From Aliarcobacter cryaerophilus (GTDB taxonomy: Bacteria; Campylobacterota; Campylobacteria; Campylobacterales; Arcobacteraceae), in NCBI RefSeq assembly GCF_014352935.1, contig NZ_CP060694.1, positions 1,054,001-1,118,000 on the forward strand: a DNA stretch of 64,000 nucleotides, in the 5' to 3' direction. Position numbers and translations under genes: made by a program. This document shows, in pieces, positions 1-8,724 of this stretch (positions are counted from its first letter, which is position 1; the number at the start of each line of letters is the position of its first letter). Under the pieces are notes generated by a model. The model was given only the letters and a program-made list of their open reading frames with translations, did not search any database and was not told the origin of the DNA.

Positions 1-413
1 CTTGCCGTTAATCCTTTTTCAAGTACGAGTTTTTTACTAAATGTTCCATCATAAACTTCAATATTACCACATGATGGAGATTTTGATTTAAACAGTGCTA
101 CTTTTATACTGTTTTCTAAACATATATCAAGAGCTTTTTTTGCACCAATTAGAAAATTTATAGTTACATCATTTTCTTTTTCATCAATTACCATAAAAGG
201 TTTATTATGGCTTTTTATCTCTGCTTTATTTCTTGGAATTCCTAAACCACCTGCAACTTCAGGACAAATTGAAAAAATCTCATTTTCGCACATAATATCC
301 ATAAAAAGCTCTTTTTGTGAAAATCTAAATTTAGGATTTAATGCAATACTAGAGTTTAATCCATCATATCTTGTGTCTTCTCCTAAAAGGCATGACGAAA
401 CCAATATTCTCAT
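1..413 (-). CDS. DUF523 family protein, TudS-like desulfidase (partial, C-terminus outside window)
   Basis: The first 137 residues of a DUF523 protein can be read; the rest lies beyond the window edge. The family hallmarks are visible: SSCLLG with Cys8 near the N-terminus, CPEVAGGLGIPR with Cys50, and SPSCG with Cys115. Characterised DUF523 members (2-thiouracil desulfidase TudS, and the DUF523 part of the tRNA thiouridine desulfidase RudS) use three cysteines to hold an Fe-S cluster that removes sulfur from thiolated pyrimidines. The start ATG overlaps the stop of the upstream ttcA-like gene (ATGA), so the two are probably translationally coupled. The precise substrate is inferred, not shown. 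Confidence 0.85.
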   Translation of the reverse strand, partial: MRILVSSCLLGEDTRYDGLNSSIALNPKFRFSQKELFMDIMCENEIFSICPEVAGGLGIPRNKAEIKSHNKPFMVIDEKENDVTINFLIGAKKALDICLENSIKVALFKSKSPSCGNIEVYDGTFSKKLVLEKGLTA

Positions 414-1192
414 ATATTTTCATCTTCAATATTTAATTTTATATCTTTTAAATCTTTATAAAAAAATGTAGGTAATTGTATATTACTAAATGCAGCTTTC
501 ATAGATACAAAAATCTTTGGATTTTGCTCTTCAAGTTTTGCTAACAACTCTTTTGTAGTGGCTCTTGCATGAGGTATTTTAACATCAAATCGTAAACCTG
601 GGCAAGCTTCATCACCAATAACTCTAATCTCATTTGAATCTGCAAAAGCACGAAGTTGTCTCTCTCTACAAAATATAAGTGGACGAATTACTTCTAAACC
701 ATTGCTTGCTTTATATATTGGTGGCATAGTTCTCATAGTTCCATTATAAAATAAATTCATAAAATAAGACTCCATTGCATCGTCTAAATGATGTCCAAGA
801 GCTACTTTATTGTAACCTTGCTCTAAAGCTGTTGTGTACAAATATCCTCTTCTCATTCTTGAAAAAAATGAACAAAACGAAGAATTCTTCCTTATTTTTT
901 CACCTGCAAGATCAAATATTTGAGTATCTATTATCTCATGTTCTATTCCATGTTCTTTGCAATGATTACTTAAAAATTCTATTTGTTCTCCCATTCCATA
1001 AGTGATTGTTACTGCTTTAAAATCAAATTTAAAAGGTGCTTTTTTTTGCATTCTATTTAGTGTATGTAATAAAGTCAAAGAGTCTTTCCCACCACTAAAT
1101 CCAATCATAATTCTATCATTCTCTTTAATCAAGCCAAACTGGGCATTTGTTCTACCAACATTTGTAGTTATTTTTTTACTTATTTCTATCAA
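410..1192 (-). CDS. ttcA: TtcA-like tRNA 2-thiocytidine synthetase (PP-loop ATPase)
   Basis: A 260-residue PP-loop ATPase of the TtcA/TtuA group, which adenylates and thiolates tRNA (C32 for TtcA). The ATP-binding motif SGGKDS is at residues 33-38, and the family motifs ALGHHLDDA and IRPLIFCRE follow. E. coli TtcA holds its [4Fe-4S] cluster with three cysteines. Here the CxxC pair reads C107-S-F-F110, so one ligand is replaced by phenylalanine, while the third survives as Cys197 (EACPG). Either the cluster is bound differently or this is a paralogue with another substrate. It is the upstream member of a two-gene unit with the DUF523 gene. Confidence 0.8.
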   Translation of the reverse strand: MIEISKKITTNVGRTNAQFGLIKENDRIMIGFSGGKDSLTLLHTLNRMQKKAPFKFDFKAVTITYGMGEQIEFLSNHCKEHGIEHEIIDTQIFDLAGEKIRKNSSFCSFFSRMRRGYLYTTALEQGYNKVALGHHLDDAMESYFMNLFYNGTMRTMPPIYKASNGLEVIRPLIFCRERQLRAFADSNEIRVIGDEACPGLRFDVKIPHARATTKELLAKLEEQNPKIFVSMKAAFSNIQLPTFFYKDLKDIKLNIEDENI

Positions 1193-1304
1193 TTTTAAAA
1201 ATCCTAAATTATTTTTTTTGGATTATATCTAAAAAGTTTTAATAAACTATTTTAATAAAATATTATATAATCAACTCTTTAAAATTTAATCAAAAAGATA
1301 TAAA

Positions 1305-1502
1305 ATGACAATCGAAGAAGAACAAATATTTATAGACAAAATCAAAGAGACACTTTTACCTATAGTTATATATATGAAAGAAGAAGAGATAAAAAAAATT
1401 ATTTTAAGCGTAGAAGAGCAAAATGAAAACTTACCAGAAGGTTTTGGAGATATGCTTTTTGAACAATTAATTATTCTAAAATACAATAGACTGGGGAAAT
1501 AA
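1305..1502 (+). CDS. Small hypothetical protein upstream of moeA
   Basis: A 65-residue acidic, soluble protein with no recognisable motif, signal peptide or membrane segment. It is rich in Glu, Lys and Ile and probably largely helical. Its stop lies 2 bp before the moeA start, and the moeA ribosome-binding sequence is inside its last codons, so the two are almost certainly co-transcribed and coupled. That suggests, but does not show, a link with molybdenum cofactor use. Function unknown. Confidence 0.7.
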   Translation: MTIEEEQIFIDKIKETLLPIVIYMKEEEIKKIILSVEEQNENLPEGFGDMLFEQLIILKYNRLGK

Positions 1503-1504
1503 TT

Positions 1505-2725
1505 ATGAGAGATTTTATTTCATATAACAAATCTTTAAAGATTATAAATAGTATAGAATTTAGTAAAACTCCTACTCAAAAACTTTTTATCACAAATGCC
1601 ATAGGAAGAGTTTTAGCTAAAGATATAGTAGCCGATCATAATAGTCCTGAATTTCCAACTTCGGGAATGGATGGATATGCTATAAAATTTGAAGATATAA
1701 GTAATGATTTTATAGAAATTGTTGATAAAAATCCAGCTGGATTTGTAGTAGAAAAAAGTGTTGAAAATGGTAGTTGTATAAAAACTTTTACAGGTTCTTT
1801 AATGCCAAAAGGAAGCGATACTTTAGTTCCAATTGAAAATGTTGAAGTGCATGAAAACAAGATAAAAATTATAAAACCAGTTCCTTTTGGTTTTGCTGTG
1901 CGAAATATTGGAGAAAACTACAAAAAAAATGAAGTTTTAATCAAAAAAGGAACAATAATTGGTTTTAGTGAAGTTGGGGTTATGGCTTCTTTAAATATTC
2001 CTCAAGTTGATGTCTTTTTAAATCCAACCATTGCAGTTGCTAGTACAGGAAGTGAAATTTTAGATTTAGGTGTTACTCAAACAAATGATTCTCAAATAAG
2101 AAGCTCAAATCATCTTACACTAGAGGCACTTTTTAGAAGTAATGGTGCAGAAGTATTACAAATGGGACCAATTATTGATGATATAGATACTATTACAAAT
2201 TTCTTTGAAAGTTCACTTAAAAAAGCTGATATTGTTGTAACAACAGGTGGAGTTAGTGTTGGAGATTATGATTTTGTTCAAGATGTAATAAAAGATAGAT
2301 TAAAGGCAAAAATTTTATTTCATGGTGTTTTGATAAAACCAGGACTTCATATACTTATAGCTTTAAAAGATGAAAAAGTTATAGTAGCGCTTCCTGGATT
2401 TGCATACTCTTCAACTATTACAGCTATTTTGTATGTTTTACCTTTGATTTTTAAATTTAGAAAAGCAAATCAATCTTTACCAATAGTAAAAGCTAGAATA
2501 AATCAAGATTTAAAAAGAACTCAAGATAAAACAATTTTTACAGCTTGTAATGTTGAGTATAAAAATGGTGAGTATATTATCGATTTTGTTGGCAAAAAAT
2601 CTGGGACAAGTGCTATATTAACAAATATGTTGGGTAATCCAGCACTTTTAATCCAAAATCAAGATAGCCTTGATATAAAATCAGGAGATTTGGTAGATAT
2701 TATTTTGCTAAACAATTTAAAATAG
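1505..2725 (+). CDS. moeA: Molybdopterin molybdenumtransferase MoeA (divergent)
   Basis: A 406-residue MoeA-family protein. MoeA inserts molybdate into adenylylated molybdopterin, the last step of Mo-cofactor synthesis in the cytoplasm. TSGMDGYA (Asp56) matches the conserved TSAMDGYA, and TTGGVSVGDYDF matches the GGVSVGDYD motif of the MPT-binding domain. The usual LPGNPVS loop reads LPGFAYSS around residue 296, so the second loop proline and the asparagine are lost; the gene may be a lineage-specific MoeA form. It starts 2 bp after the small upstream gene and its stop overlaps the GTG of the following transporter. Confidence 0.88.
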   Translation: MRDFISYNKSLKIINSIEFSKTPTQKLFITNAIGRVLAKDIVADHNSPEFPTSGMDGYAIKFEDISNDFIEIVDKNPAGFVVEKSVENGSCIKTFTGSLMPKGSDTLVPIENVEVHENKIKIIKPVPFGFAVRNIGENYKKNEVLIKKGTIIGFSEVGVMASLNIPQVDVFLNPTIAVASTGSEILDLGVTQTNDSQIRSSNHLTLEALFRSNGAEVLQMGPIIDDIDTITNFFESSLKKADIVVTTGGVSVGDYDFVQDVIKDRLKAKILFHGVLIKPGLHILIALKDEKVIVALPGFAYSSTITAILYVLPLIFKFRKANQSLPIVKARINQDLKRTQDKTIFTACNVEYKNGEYIIDFVGKKSGTSAILTNMLGNPALLIQNQDSLDIKSGDLVDIILLNNLK

Positions 2726-3624
2726 TGGAAAACAGAAATATTTTTTATCTGCTTCTTGTTGTATCTATGATACTTTGGGGAGCATCTTGGATTAGTACAA
2801 AAGTTCTTACAAACTACATAAATGCTTATGAGATGGTGTTTTTACGAATGGGAATATGCTTTATATCTATGGCTCCTATAATATTTTTTACAAATATGAA
2901 ATATAAATTAGATTTAAAAACTTCAATCTTGATACTTTTTGCATCATTTTTTTTAGTTTTATATAGTATTTTTATGTTTTGGGGAGTTGAACATGGAACT
3001 GGAAGTTTAGGCGGAGCAATGGTTCCTTCAATGATTCCAATCATAACATATATTTTTGTAGCAATTTTAAATAAAAAAACTATTAGTTTAAAACACTCTT
3101 TTGCTTTAATTTTGGGAGTTTTTGGTGTTTTAAATATGATAAATATATACCAATTTAGCATTGAAGCTATATTTAGCAAAGATAATATATATTTTATAAT
3201 AGCCTCAACTTTATGGGCAATTATCACTATAATTACTGCTAAATCAATAAAAATAAATGCTTTTGTATTTACAACTTATACTTATATAATATCTAGTGCT
3301 ACTTTATATATTTTTTATATTGATAGTTCTATTTTTGTAAAAATATTAGAGTTTGATACAATTTTTTGGTTTAATATGTTTGTAATTACTATTTTAAGTA
3401 CAACATTTGCAACATCTATTTACTTTTTTGGAGCAGCTAAATATGGTGCAAAAGAGGTTTCTAGTTTCGTTTTTTTAGTTCCAGCAAGTGCTATTATTAT
3501 AGGAAATATTTTCTTAGATGAAAAGATTGAATTTACAACAATTATTGGTGTTATTTTAGCAATGATTGCAATATATATTTTAAATAATCTAAGCTTTTTT
3601 AGATTATTTAGAAAAAAGAGTTAA
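2725..3624 (+). CDS. EamA/DMT-family membrane transporter
   Basis: A 299-residue, highly hydrophobic protein with about ten predicted membrane segments in two repeated EamA halves. The first opens with ILWGASWISTK and the second ends near SSFVFLVPASAIIIGNIFLDE, a typical drug/metabolite transporter signature. Substrate cannot be predicted. The start is GTG, sharing one base with the moeA stop (TAGTG), so it is read in the moeA unit. Its end overlaps by 4 bp the end of the convergent peptidase gene. Confidence 0.88.
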   Translation: MENRNIFYLLLVVSMILWGASWISTKVLTNYINAYEMVFLRMGICFISMAPIIFFTNMKYKLDLKTSILILFASFFLVLYSIFMFWGVEHGTGSLGGAMVPSMIPIITYIFVAILNKKTISLKHSFALILGVFGVLNMINIYQFSIEAIFSKDNIYFIIASTLWAIITIITAKSIKINAFVFTTYTYIISSATLYIFYIDSSIFVKILEFDTIFWFNMFVITILSTTFATSIYFFGAAKYGAKEVSSFVFLVPASAIIIGNIFLDEKIEFTTIIGVILAMIAIYILNNLSFFRLFRKKS

Positions 3625-4508
3625 AAAGAGCAATCTTTTATATCTCCACTATAAAAACCTTTTTTTAAAGCTTCCATTCTTTGATTTGAAGTTCCATGAG
3701 TAAATGAATCAGGAACAACATAACCTTGTGATTTTTTTTGTAAAGTATCATCTCCTATAGCACTAGCAGCTTTTAATCCAGCTTCTAAATCACCCTCTTC
3801 TATTGAGTCAAACATAGCTTTTGAATGATGTGCCCAAACTCCAGAGTAACAATCAGCTTGTAATTCAACTTTTACTTGTAAAGCATTTTGTTTGGTTACT
3901 GAAACATTACTTTTTTCTTTTTGAACTTTATTTAAAGTTCCTAATAGATTTTGTACATGATGCCCTATTTCGTGAGCAATTACATAAGCTTGTGCAAAAT
4001 CTCCAGGAGCTTTATATTTTTTTGCTAATTCATCAAAAAAAGATAGGTCTATATATACTTTTTTATCGCTTGGACAATAAAAAGGTCCAGTTGCAGAAGA
4101 GGCAAATCCACAAGCACTTTTAACTGCCCCTCTAAAAAGTACAAGTTTAGCATCACTATATGCTAGACCATTTTGTACAAAAATTTCTCTCCAAATATCC
4201 TCTGTTTGAGCTAAAACAGCACTAACAAATGCAGCTTGTCTATCTTCATACTCTTGATTTACTACTTTTTTAGTTTGTGTTTGAGAAGTTGCTTCACCTT
4301 CAATAAATGATAATGGATTTATTCCAAATCCAAAATATAAAACTAAACCAATAACTAAAATAACTCTTCCAATTTTTGTACCCAAAAGAGATTTAATCAA
4401 AGGTAATAATGAAACAATAGAACTTCCTCTTGAATTGCCTCCAAAATTATGAGACTCACCTCTTCTATCTTCAATATTTGAACTTCTTCTATTATTTTCC
4501 CATCTCAT
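3621..4508 (-). CDS. YpfJ-family neutral zinc metallopeptidase
   Basis: A 295-residue protein of the putative neutral zinc metallopeptidase family (YpfJ/PF04228-like). It has a polar N-terminus, one membrane segment (around residues 47-65, GRVILVIGLVLYFGFG), then a domain containing HEIGHHVQNL, an HExxH zinc site. The family's TNQRMEALKKGF tail is present. It probably acts as a membrane-anchored periplasmic protease; substrates are unknown. It lies 3 bp downstream of rmuC in the same orientation and probably belongs to that transcription unit. Confidence 0.87.
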   Translation of the reverse strand: MRWENNRRSSNIEDRRGESHNFGGNSRGSSIVSLLPLIKSLLGTKIGRVILVIGLVLYFGFGINPLSFIEGEATSQTQTKKVVNQEYEDRQAAFVSAVLAQTEDIWREIFVQNGLAYSDAKLVLFRGAVKSACGFASSATGPFYCPSDKKVYIDLSFFDELAKKYKAPGDFAQAYVIAHEIGHHVQNLLGTLNKVQKEKSNVSVTKQNALQVKVELQADCYSGVWAHHSKAMFDSIEEGDLEAGLKAASAIGDDTLQKKSQGYVVPDSFTHGTSNQRMEALKKGFYSGDIKDCSF

Positions 4509-4511
4509 ATC

Positions 4512-5681
4512 TTACTCTTCATCTTTAATATATTTACTAGAGATCTCTTTTGTTGGTTTTACTCCAAGCTCTAAAAACTTTTGACTTCTTGAGATTAAAT
4601 TTCCTCTTCCACTACTTAATTTATTTATTGCTTTATCATAAGACTCTTTACTTTTATCTATACTTTTTCCAATATCTTCAAAATCATTTAAAAAACCTAC
4701 AAACTTATCATATAAATCTGCTGCTTGTTTTGAAATCTCTTTCGCATTTTCACTTTGTCTATTATCTTGCCAAAGATTTTCAATAACTTTTAGACTTGAA
4801 TACAAAGTTGTTGGAGAAACTATAACAATATTTGATTTTAGAGCCATTTCAAAAATATTACTATTTTGTGATAATGCTATAGAAAAAGCTCCTTCTATAG
4901 GAATAAACATTAAAACAAAATCCAAACTTCTTAGTGAATCAATATTTTCATATTTTTTTGAGCTTAAATCTTTAATATGATTTTTTATAGAGTTTATAAG
5001 CCTAGAAATTGACTCTTTTTTCTCTATTTCATCTTCACTATTGAAATAATCAACATAAGAGTTTAAAGATAATTTTGAGTCAATTATAATATCTTTATTT
5101 GTAGGTAGATGAACAATAACATCAGGTCTTATAAGATTTCCTTCGCTAGTTCTAAATGAGTTCTGAACTTTATATTCAATATCTCTTCTAAGTCCAGATT
5201 GATTTAAAATAGATTCTAAAATCATCTCTCCCCAATCACCTTGAATCTTATTTTGACCTTTTAGTGCTTTTGTAAGATTTAAAGCATCATTAGAGATTTG
5301 ATTATTTAACTCTTTTAAATTTTTTATCTCTGTTAAAAGTGAACTTCTTTGTTTTGTCTCTTCTGTAAAAACTTCATTTACCCTATTTCCAAATATATTT
5401 AATTGAGCTTTAAATGGTTCTAAAATTTGATTTATATTTTGGTTTGATTTTTTTGCATTATCTTCAAAAATTTTAGAAGTAATATTTTCTATCTCAGCTT
5501 TTAGTAAAGCTTGATTTTCTCTATTTTGAGCGATAGAAGCCTCTAAAAACTCTTTTTCTAGCTCTAAACTCTTTATTTTTGATTTATACTTCTCAACTAC
5601 AAAAAATAAAATAGTTGCAAATAGTATAATAACTATTGCAACTACTAGAAAGAAATTTGTACTTTCAAATTCAAAAATCAT
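4512..5681 (-). CDS. rmuC: RmuC family DNA recombination protein
   Basis: A 389-residue protein with an N-terminal membrane anchor (residues about 10-28), a long coiled coil (about 30-140), and the RmuC nuclease-like core beginning at GDWGEMILESIL and running through IRPDVIVHLPTNKDIIIDSKLSL. RmuC proteins limit inversions at short repeats and have the fold of restriction-like nucleases; the D/IIDSK pair fits that core. The start ATG overlaps the stop of the upstream M48 peptidase gene (ATGA), indicating coupling. Confidence 0.92.
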   Translation of the reverse strand: MIFEFESTNFFLVVAIVIILFATILFFVVEKYKSKIKSLELEKEFLEASIAQNRENQALLKAEIENITSKIFEDNAKKSNQNINQILEPFKAQLNIFGNRVNEVFTEETKQRSSLLTEIKNLKELNNQISNDALNLTKALKGQNKIQGDWGEMILESILNQSGLRRDIEYKVQNSFRTSEGNLIRPDVIVHLPTNKDIIIDSKLSLNSYVDYFNSEDEIEKKESISRLINSIKNHIKDLSSKKYENIDSLRSLDFVLMFIPIEGAFSIALSQNSNIFEMALKSNIVIVSPTTLYSSLKVIENLWQDNRQSENAKEISKQAADLYDKFVGFLNDFEDIGKSIDKSKESYDKAINKLSSGRGNLISRSQKFLELGVKPTKEISSKYIKDEE

Positions 5682-6895
5682 ATAAATTTCTCTTTTTCAA
5701 CATCATATCCCAGCTCTTTAAATCTCTCTATCAAAGGGGGATGAGAGAAGTAAAAAAATATGTAAAGCTTATGAGAATATGGAAAAGATTTGTTCTCATT
5801 TGCTAGTTTTAGCAAAGCTTTTACTAAATCTTCTTTGCTAGATAAGTTTGCTCCAAAATCATCCGCAGCATATTCATTGTGTCTTGAAATCAAAGAAATC
5901 AAAGGCATTAGGAAAAAGCTTAAAACTGTTGAAAAGATTAAAAAAACTACAATAATTGCATAAGGTTCATTTTTTAATCCTAAACTTAAAAAAAGCTCAT
6001 CATTTAAGTTTCCAAAAATAGCGAAGAAAATAAACATAACTAATCCCATGATTCCTATGTTTTTAAGAATATCACCATTTTTAAAATGTCCTAGTTCGTG
6101 CCCTAAAACTGCTAAAAGTTCATTATGAGTTAATTTTTCAATTAAAGTATCAAATAAAACAACTCTTTTTGTGCTTCCAAGTCCTCCAAAATAAGCATTT
6201 AATCTACTATCTCTTTTACTTGCATCGACACTAAATACTCCACTACTTTTAAAACCAACCTCTTTTAAAAGGGCATTTATTTTCTCTTCAAGTTCAACAT
6301 CTTTTAGCTTTTCAAACTTATCAAACATCTTATCTCTAATAAGAGGATAAAGCATATTTATTAAAACAATAACTGCAAAAATAAAAATAAAACCAAATAT
6401 CCACCAAGATGGAAAATTTAAAATAATATATGAAATTACTGCAATTACAAGCGAACCAAAAACAACTGTAAGAAATCCAGATTTTATCGTATCTTTAATA
6501 TATAAAGCTGGTGTTATATTTGAAAAACCATACTTTTTATCTAATTTAAAAGTTTGATACAAAGAAAATGGTAAAGATAAAAACCAATTTATAATAATAA
6601 ATAAATTTATAAATAAAACAGCTTTTAAAATTGGATTATCAATATTTAGTTGAGCATCTAAAAATTTAAGACCAAAACTTAACCAAATGATAAAAATAAT
6701 AAAATCGAAAAATGAACTAGAAATTGCTAATTTTTCTTTATCAATACTATAATTTGCTGCTTCATGATATTTTTTTGTACTTAAAATAATAGCCTTTTTT
6801 TTAGTTGCATCTTTTACAAATCCAATTTGCATAAAAGATGTATAAATTGTAAAAAAAAGATAAAAACAATATGCTATAACAAAAAATTGTAACAA
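5678..6895 (-). CDS. M48 family membrane metallopeptidase (CAAX protease/Ste24-like)
   Basis: A 405-residue polytopic protein with several N-terminal membrane segments, then the zinc site HELGHFKNGD and the downstream third-ligand region NEYAADDFGA, both typical of the M48 Ste24-like peptidases. Bacterial members are thought to take part in membrane protein turnover. The ending FSHPPLIERFKEL is a family signature. The start is TTG with AAGGA 7 nt upstream. It overlaps rmuC by 4 bp. Confidence 0.9.
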   Translation of the reverse strand: MLQFFVIAYCFYLFFTIYTSFMQIGFVKDATKKKAIILSTKKYHEAANYSIDKEKLAISSSFFDFIIFIIWLSFGLKFLDAQLNIDNPILKAVLFINLFIIINWFLSLPFSLYQTFKLDKKYGFSNITPALYIKDTIKSGFLTVVFGSLVIAVISYIILNFPSWWIFGFIFIFAVIVLINMLYPLIRDKMFDKFEKLKDVELEEKINALLKEVGFKSSGVFSVDASKRDSRLNAYFGGLGSTKRVVLFDTLIEKLTHNELLAVLGHELGHFKNGDILKNIGIMGLVMFIFFAIFGNLNDELFLSLGLKNEPYAIIVVFLIFSTVLSFFLMPLISLISRHNEYAADDFGANLSSKEDLVKALLKLANENKSFPYSHKLYIFFYFSHPPLIERFKELGYDVEKEKFI

Positions 6896-6928
6896 ATATA
6901 AATCCTTATTTAAAAAATAGTATATATT

Positions 6929-7399
6929 TTATTCAAATTTTGCTCTAATATCTTTTAATTTTTGAATAATTTTTCTATCTTTAGTAAAATATACTAAATC
7001 ATGATTATTTTCAAAAGATTTTTTTGTGAAATTTAAACTACCAATTAAAGCCAATTTATCATCAAAAATCATAGTTTTAAGATGCATTTTTTTTGAATCA
7101 TTTGGAATAATTACTTTTATATTTGCCTCTTTTAAAAAATTATATATTTTATCATTTGCCTCAACCTTACTTTTATCCAAAACAACAGTTACTTTTACTC
7201 CATTTTTTGAAGCCTTTATTAAATCTTTTGCAATATTTTTATATGAAAAATTATACATCGCAATAAAAATAGACTCTTTTGAACTTAAAATTTCATATCT
7301 AATTTTCTCTTTTAAAAAATTGGATTCATCAGGAAGTGTAAAAAGTTCATTTGAGTAAGCATTTACAACAATCAATAATATAAATAATAGTTTTTTCAT
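6929..7399 (-). CDS. Phospholipase D-like nuclease (Nuc family), secreted
   Basis: A 156-residue protein with a signal peptide (about residues 1-16, MKKLLFILLIVVNAYS) and a single PLD domain with the HKD motif HLKTMIFDDKLALIGSLNFT. Single-HKD proteins of this size (Nuc/EndA-like) dimerise to form the active site and usually cut nucleic acids in the periplasm. Activity on DNA is inferred from family membership. Its ATG directly follows the stop of the upstream thioesterase gene. Confidence 0.88.
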   Translation of the reverse strand: MKKLLFILLIVVNAYSNELFTLPDESNFLKEKIRYEILSSKESIFIAMYNFSYKNIAKDLIKASKNGVKVTVVLDKSKVEANDKIYNFLKEANIKVIIPNDSKKMHLKTMIFDDKLALIGSLNFTKKSFENNHDLVYFTKDRKIIQKLKDIRAKFE

Positions 7400-7765
7400 T
7401 TAATTCTCCAATATTTCAAATATATTTTGTGGTATTTTCGATGGTTTCCTAAATTTCAAAAATGCTAACTTAAATTTTGCTTCAAAAATAAGCTCATCAT
7501 CTCTGTAAATCTCTTGTTTCATAATAATTGAAGCTGATTTTTTCTCAATTAGTTCTGTTTTTATATCTAAAATATCTGCAAATTTTGCAGATTTTATCCA
7601 GTTTGCTTCACATGATTTTACAACAAAAAACTCATCTTGTGAATGAGGAAGTAAACCTTTTTTAAAAAACAACTCACTTCTAGCTCTTTCACAATAGTTT
7701 AAATAAATTGAGTGATAAACCATATTTCCACAATCTGTATCTTCGTAATAAACTCTTATTTTCAA
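7400..7765 (-). CDS. YbgC/FadM-type acyl-CoA thioesterase
   Basis: A 121-residue hot-dog fold thioesterase. The N-terminal YYEDTDCGNMVYHSIYLNYC matches the YbgC/4-hydroxybenzoyl-CoA thioesterase motif, with the catalytic Asp in DTDCGN and the ERAR segment following. In Gram-negatives such proteins hydrolyse short acyl-CoA or acyl-ACP. The TTG start has AAGGA 8 nt upstream. It abuts the PLD-like gene and the two probably share a transcript. Confidence 0.87.
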   Translation of the reverse strand: MKIRVYYEDTDCGNMVYHSIYLNYCERARSELFFKKGLLPHSQDEFFVVKSCEANWIKSAKFADILDIKTELIEKKSASIIMKQEIYRDDELIFEAKFKLAFLKFRKPSKIPQNIFEILEN

Positions 7766-7834
7766 TTATAATCCTTTATTTATAGATTTTAAAATATTTA
7801 TATCTTGATTTTTAAAACTTTCTGCTATTTTTAT

Positions 7835-8110
7835 TTACCAAAAAGTTAGTGTTTGTGAGTTTTCTTCAGTTTTATTTAATTCAATAAATATATTATCATT
7901 ATAATCAATATGTAAATTATAATCACCAATATTAAAAGTAGTTTCAATATTTTTTTTATCAAAATAGCTTGAGTTATCACTATCTAAAAAATTAGATAGA
8001 TGATACTCAACTAAAGATGGAGACATATTATCTAAAACCTTCTCTAATCCATAAAAAGTATCTACTCCAAAAATATTTAAAATAATATTTTTATCTATAT
8101 TAACAAACAT
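7835..8110 (-). CDS. Hypothetical protein
   Basis: A 91-residue protein with no recognised motif, signal peptide or membrane segment. It is Asn/Asp-rich and probably soluble. It follows the coiled-coil gene by 9 bp in the same orientation and is probably co-transcribed with it. It is accepted because it fills an otherwise empty stretch in line with its neighbours. Function unknown. Confidence 0.6.
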   Translation of the reverse strand: MFVNIDKNIILNIFGVDTFYGLEKVLDNMSPSLVEYHLSNFLDSDNSSYFDKKNIETTFNIGDYNLHIDYNDNIFIELNKTEENSQTLTFW

Positions 8111-8119
8111 GAGTTAATT

Positions 8120-8662
8120 TTACTGCTTTATTCCAAGAATAGAGTCTAATCTTCCATCCGATAAATCTATTTTGTTGTCATCTTCTTTTTTATACAAACT
8201 TTTCTCTTCGTTTAAAATATTTGTGCTGTTTTGCTCATAAGCAAAGATATTTTCTTCCTCTTTTTTATCAAGTTCTAACTCTGTTTCATTTTTATGATCA
8301 AAAGAGTTGTCTAAAAGATTTTGAGAAATAACTGGATTAAAAGCTTTATTATCATCTACCTTTTTTACTTCTTCATATTTTGTTTCTTCTACTGTAGCTA
8401 TAGAAGAAGTAGTTTTATTTAATATTCCTTCAATTTGACCAAGCATACTATAAATAGTATTTTTATCTTCCTCTGTATTACTCTTAAGCTCATTAACACT
8501 TTTCTCTAAATCCTCTTTTATCAACTCTAGATTTAAAACTTCATCTTCTAGCTCATTTACTCTTTGCTTAAGAACTCCATTCTCTCCTTGAAGCTCCTCA
8601 TATGCCTTTATTAAGCTTGTTAAAGCTTCGTTTAGTTTTAAAATAGTTTCTGCATTTGTCAT
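8120..8662 (-). CDS. Hypothetical coiled-coil protein
   Basis: A 180-residue soluble protein. Residues about 5-70 form a strongly predicted coiled coil with regular Leu/Val heptads and many Glu/Lys, followed by a low-complexity acidic linker and a short C-terminal segment ending DGRLDSILGIKQ. The organisation (N-terminal dimerisation coil, linker, C-terminal peptide) resembles adaptor or cell-division-associated proteins, but no family is recognised. It lies downstream of prlC. Confidence 0.65.
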   Translation of the reverse strand: MTNAETILKLNEALTSLIKAYEELQGENGVLKQRVNELEDEVLNLELIKEDLEKSVNELKSNTEEDKNTIYSMLGQIEGILNKTTSSIATVEETKYEEVKKVDDNKAFNPVISQNLLDNSFDHKNETELELDKKEEENIFAYEQNSTNILNEEKSLYKKEDDNKIDLSDGRLDSILGIKQ

Positions 8663-8724
8663 ATTCTTTAATCCTTTATTACTTATATAAAAATTTTATG
8701 AAATGGTATTATTACAAAATTTAG

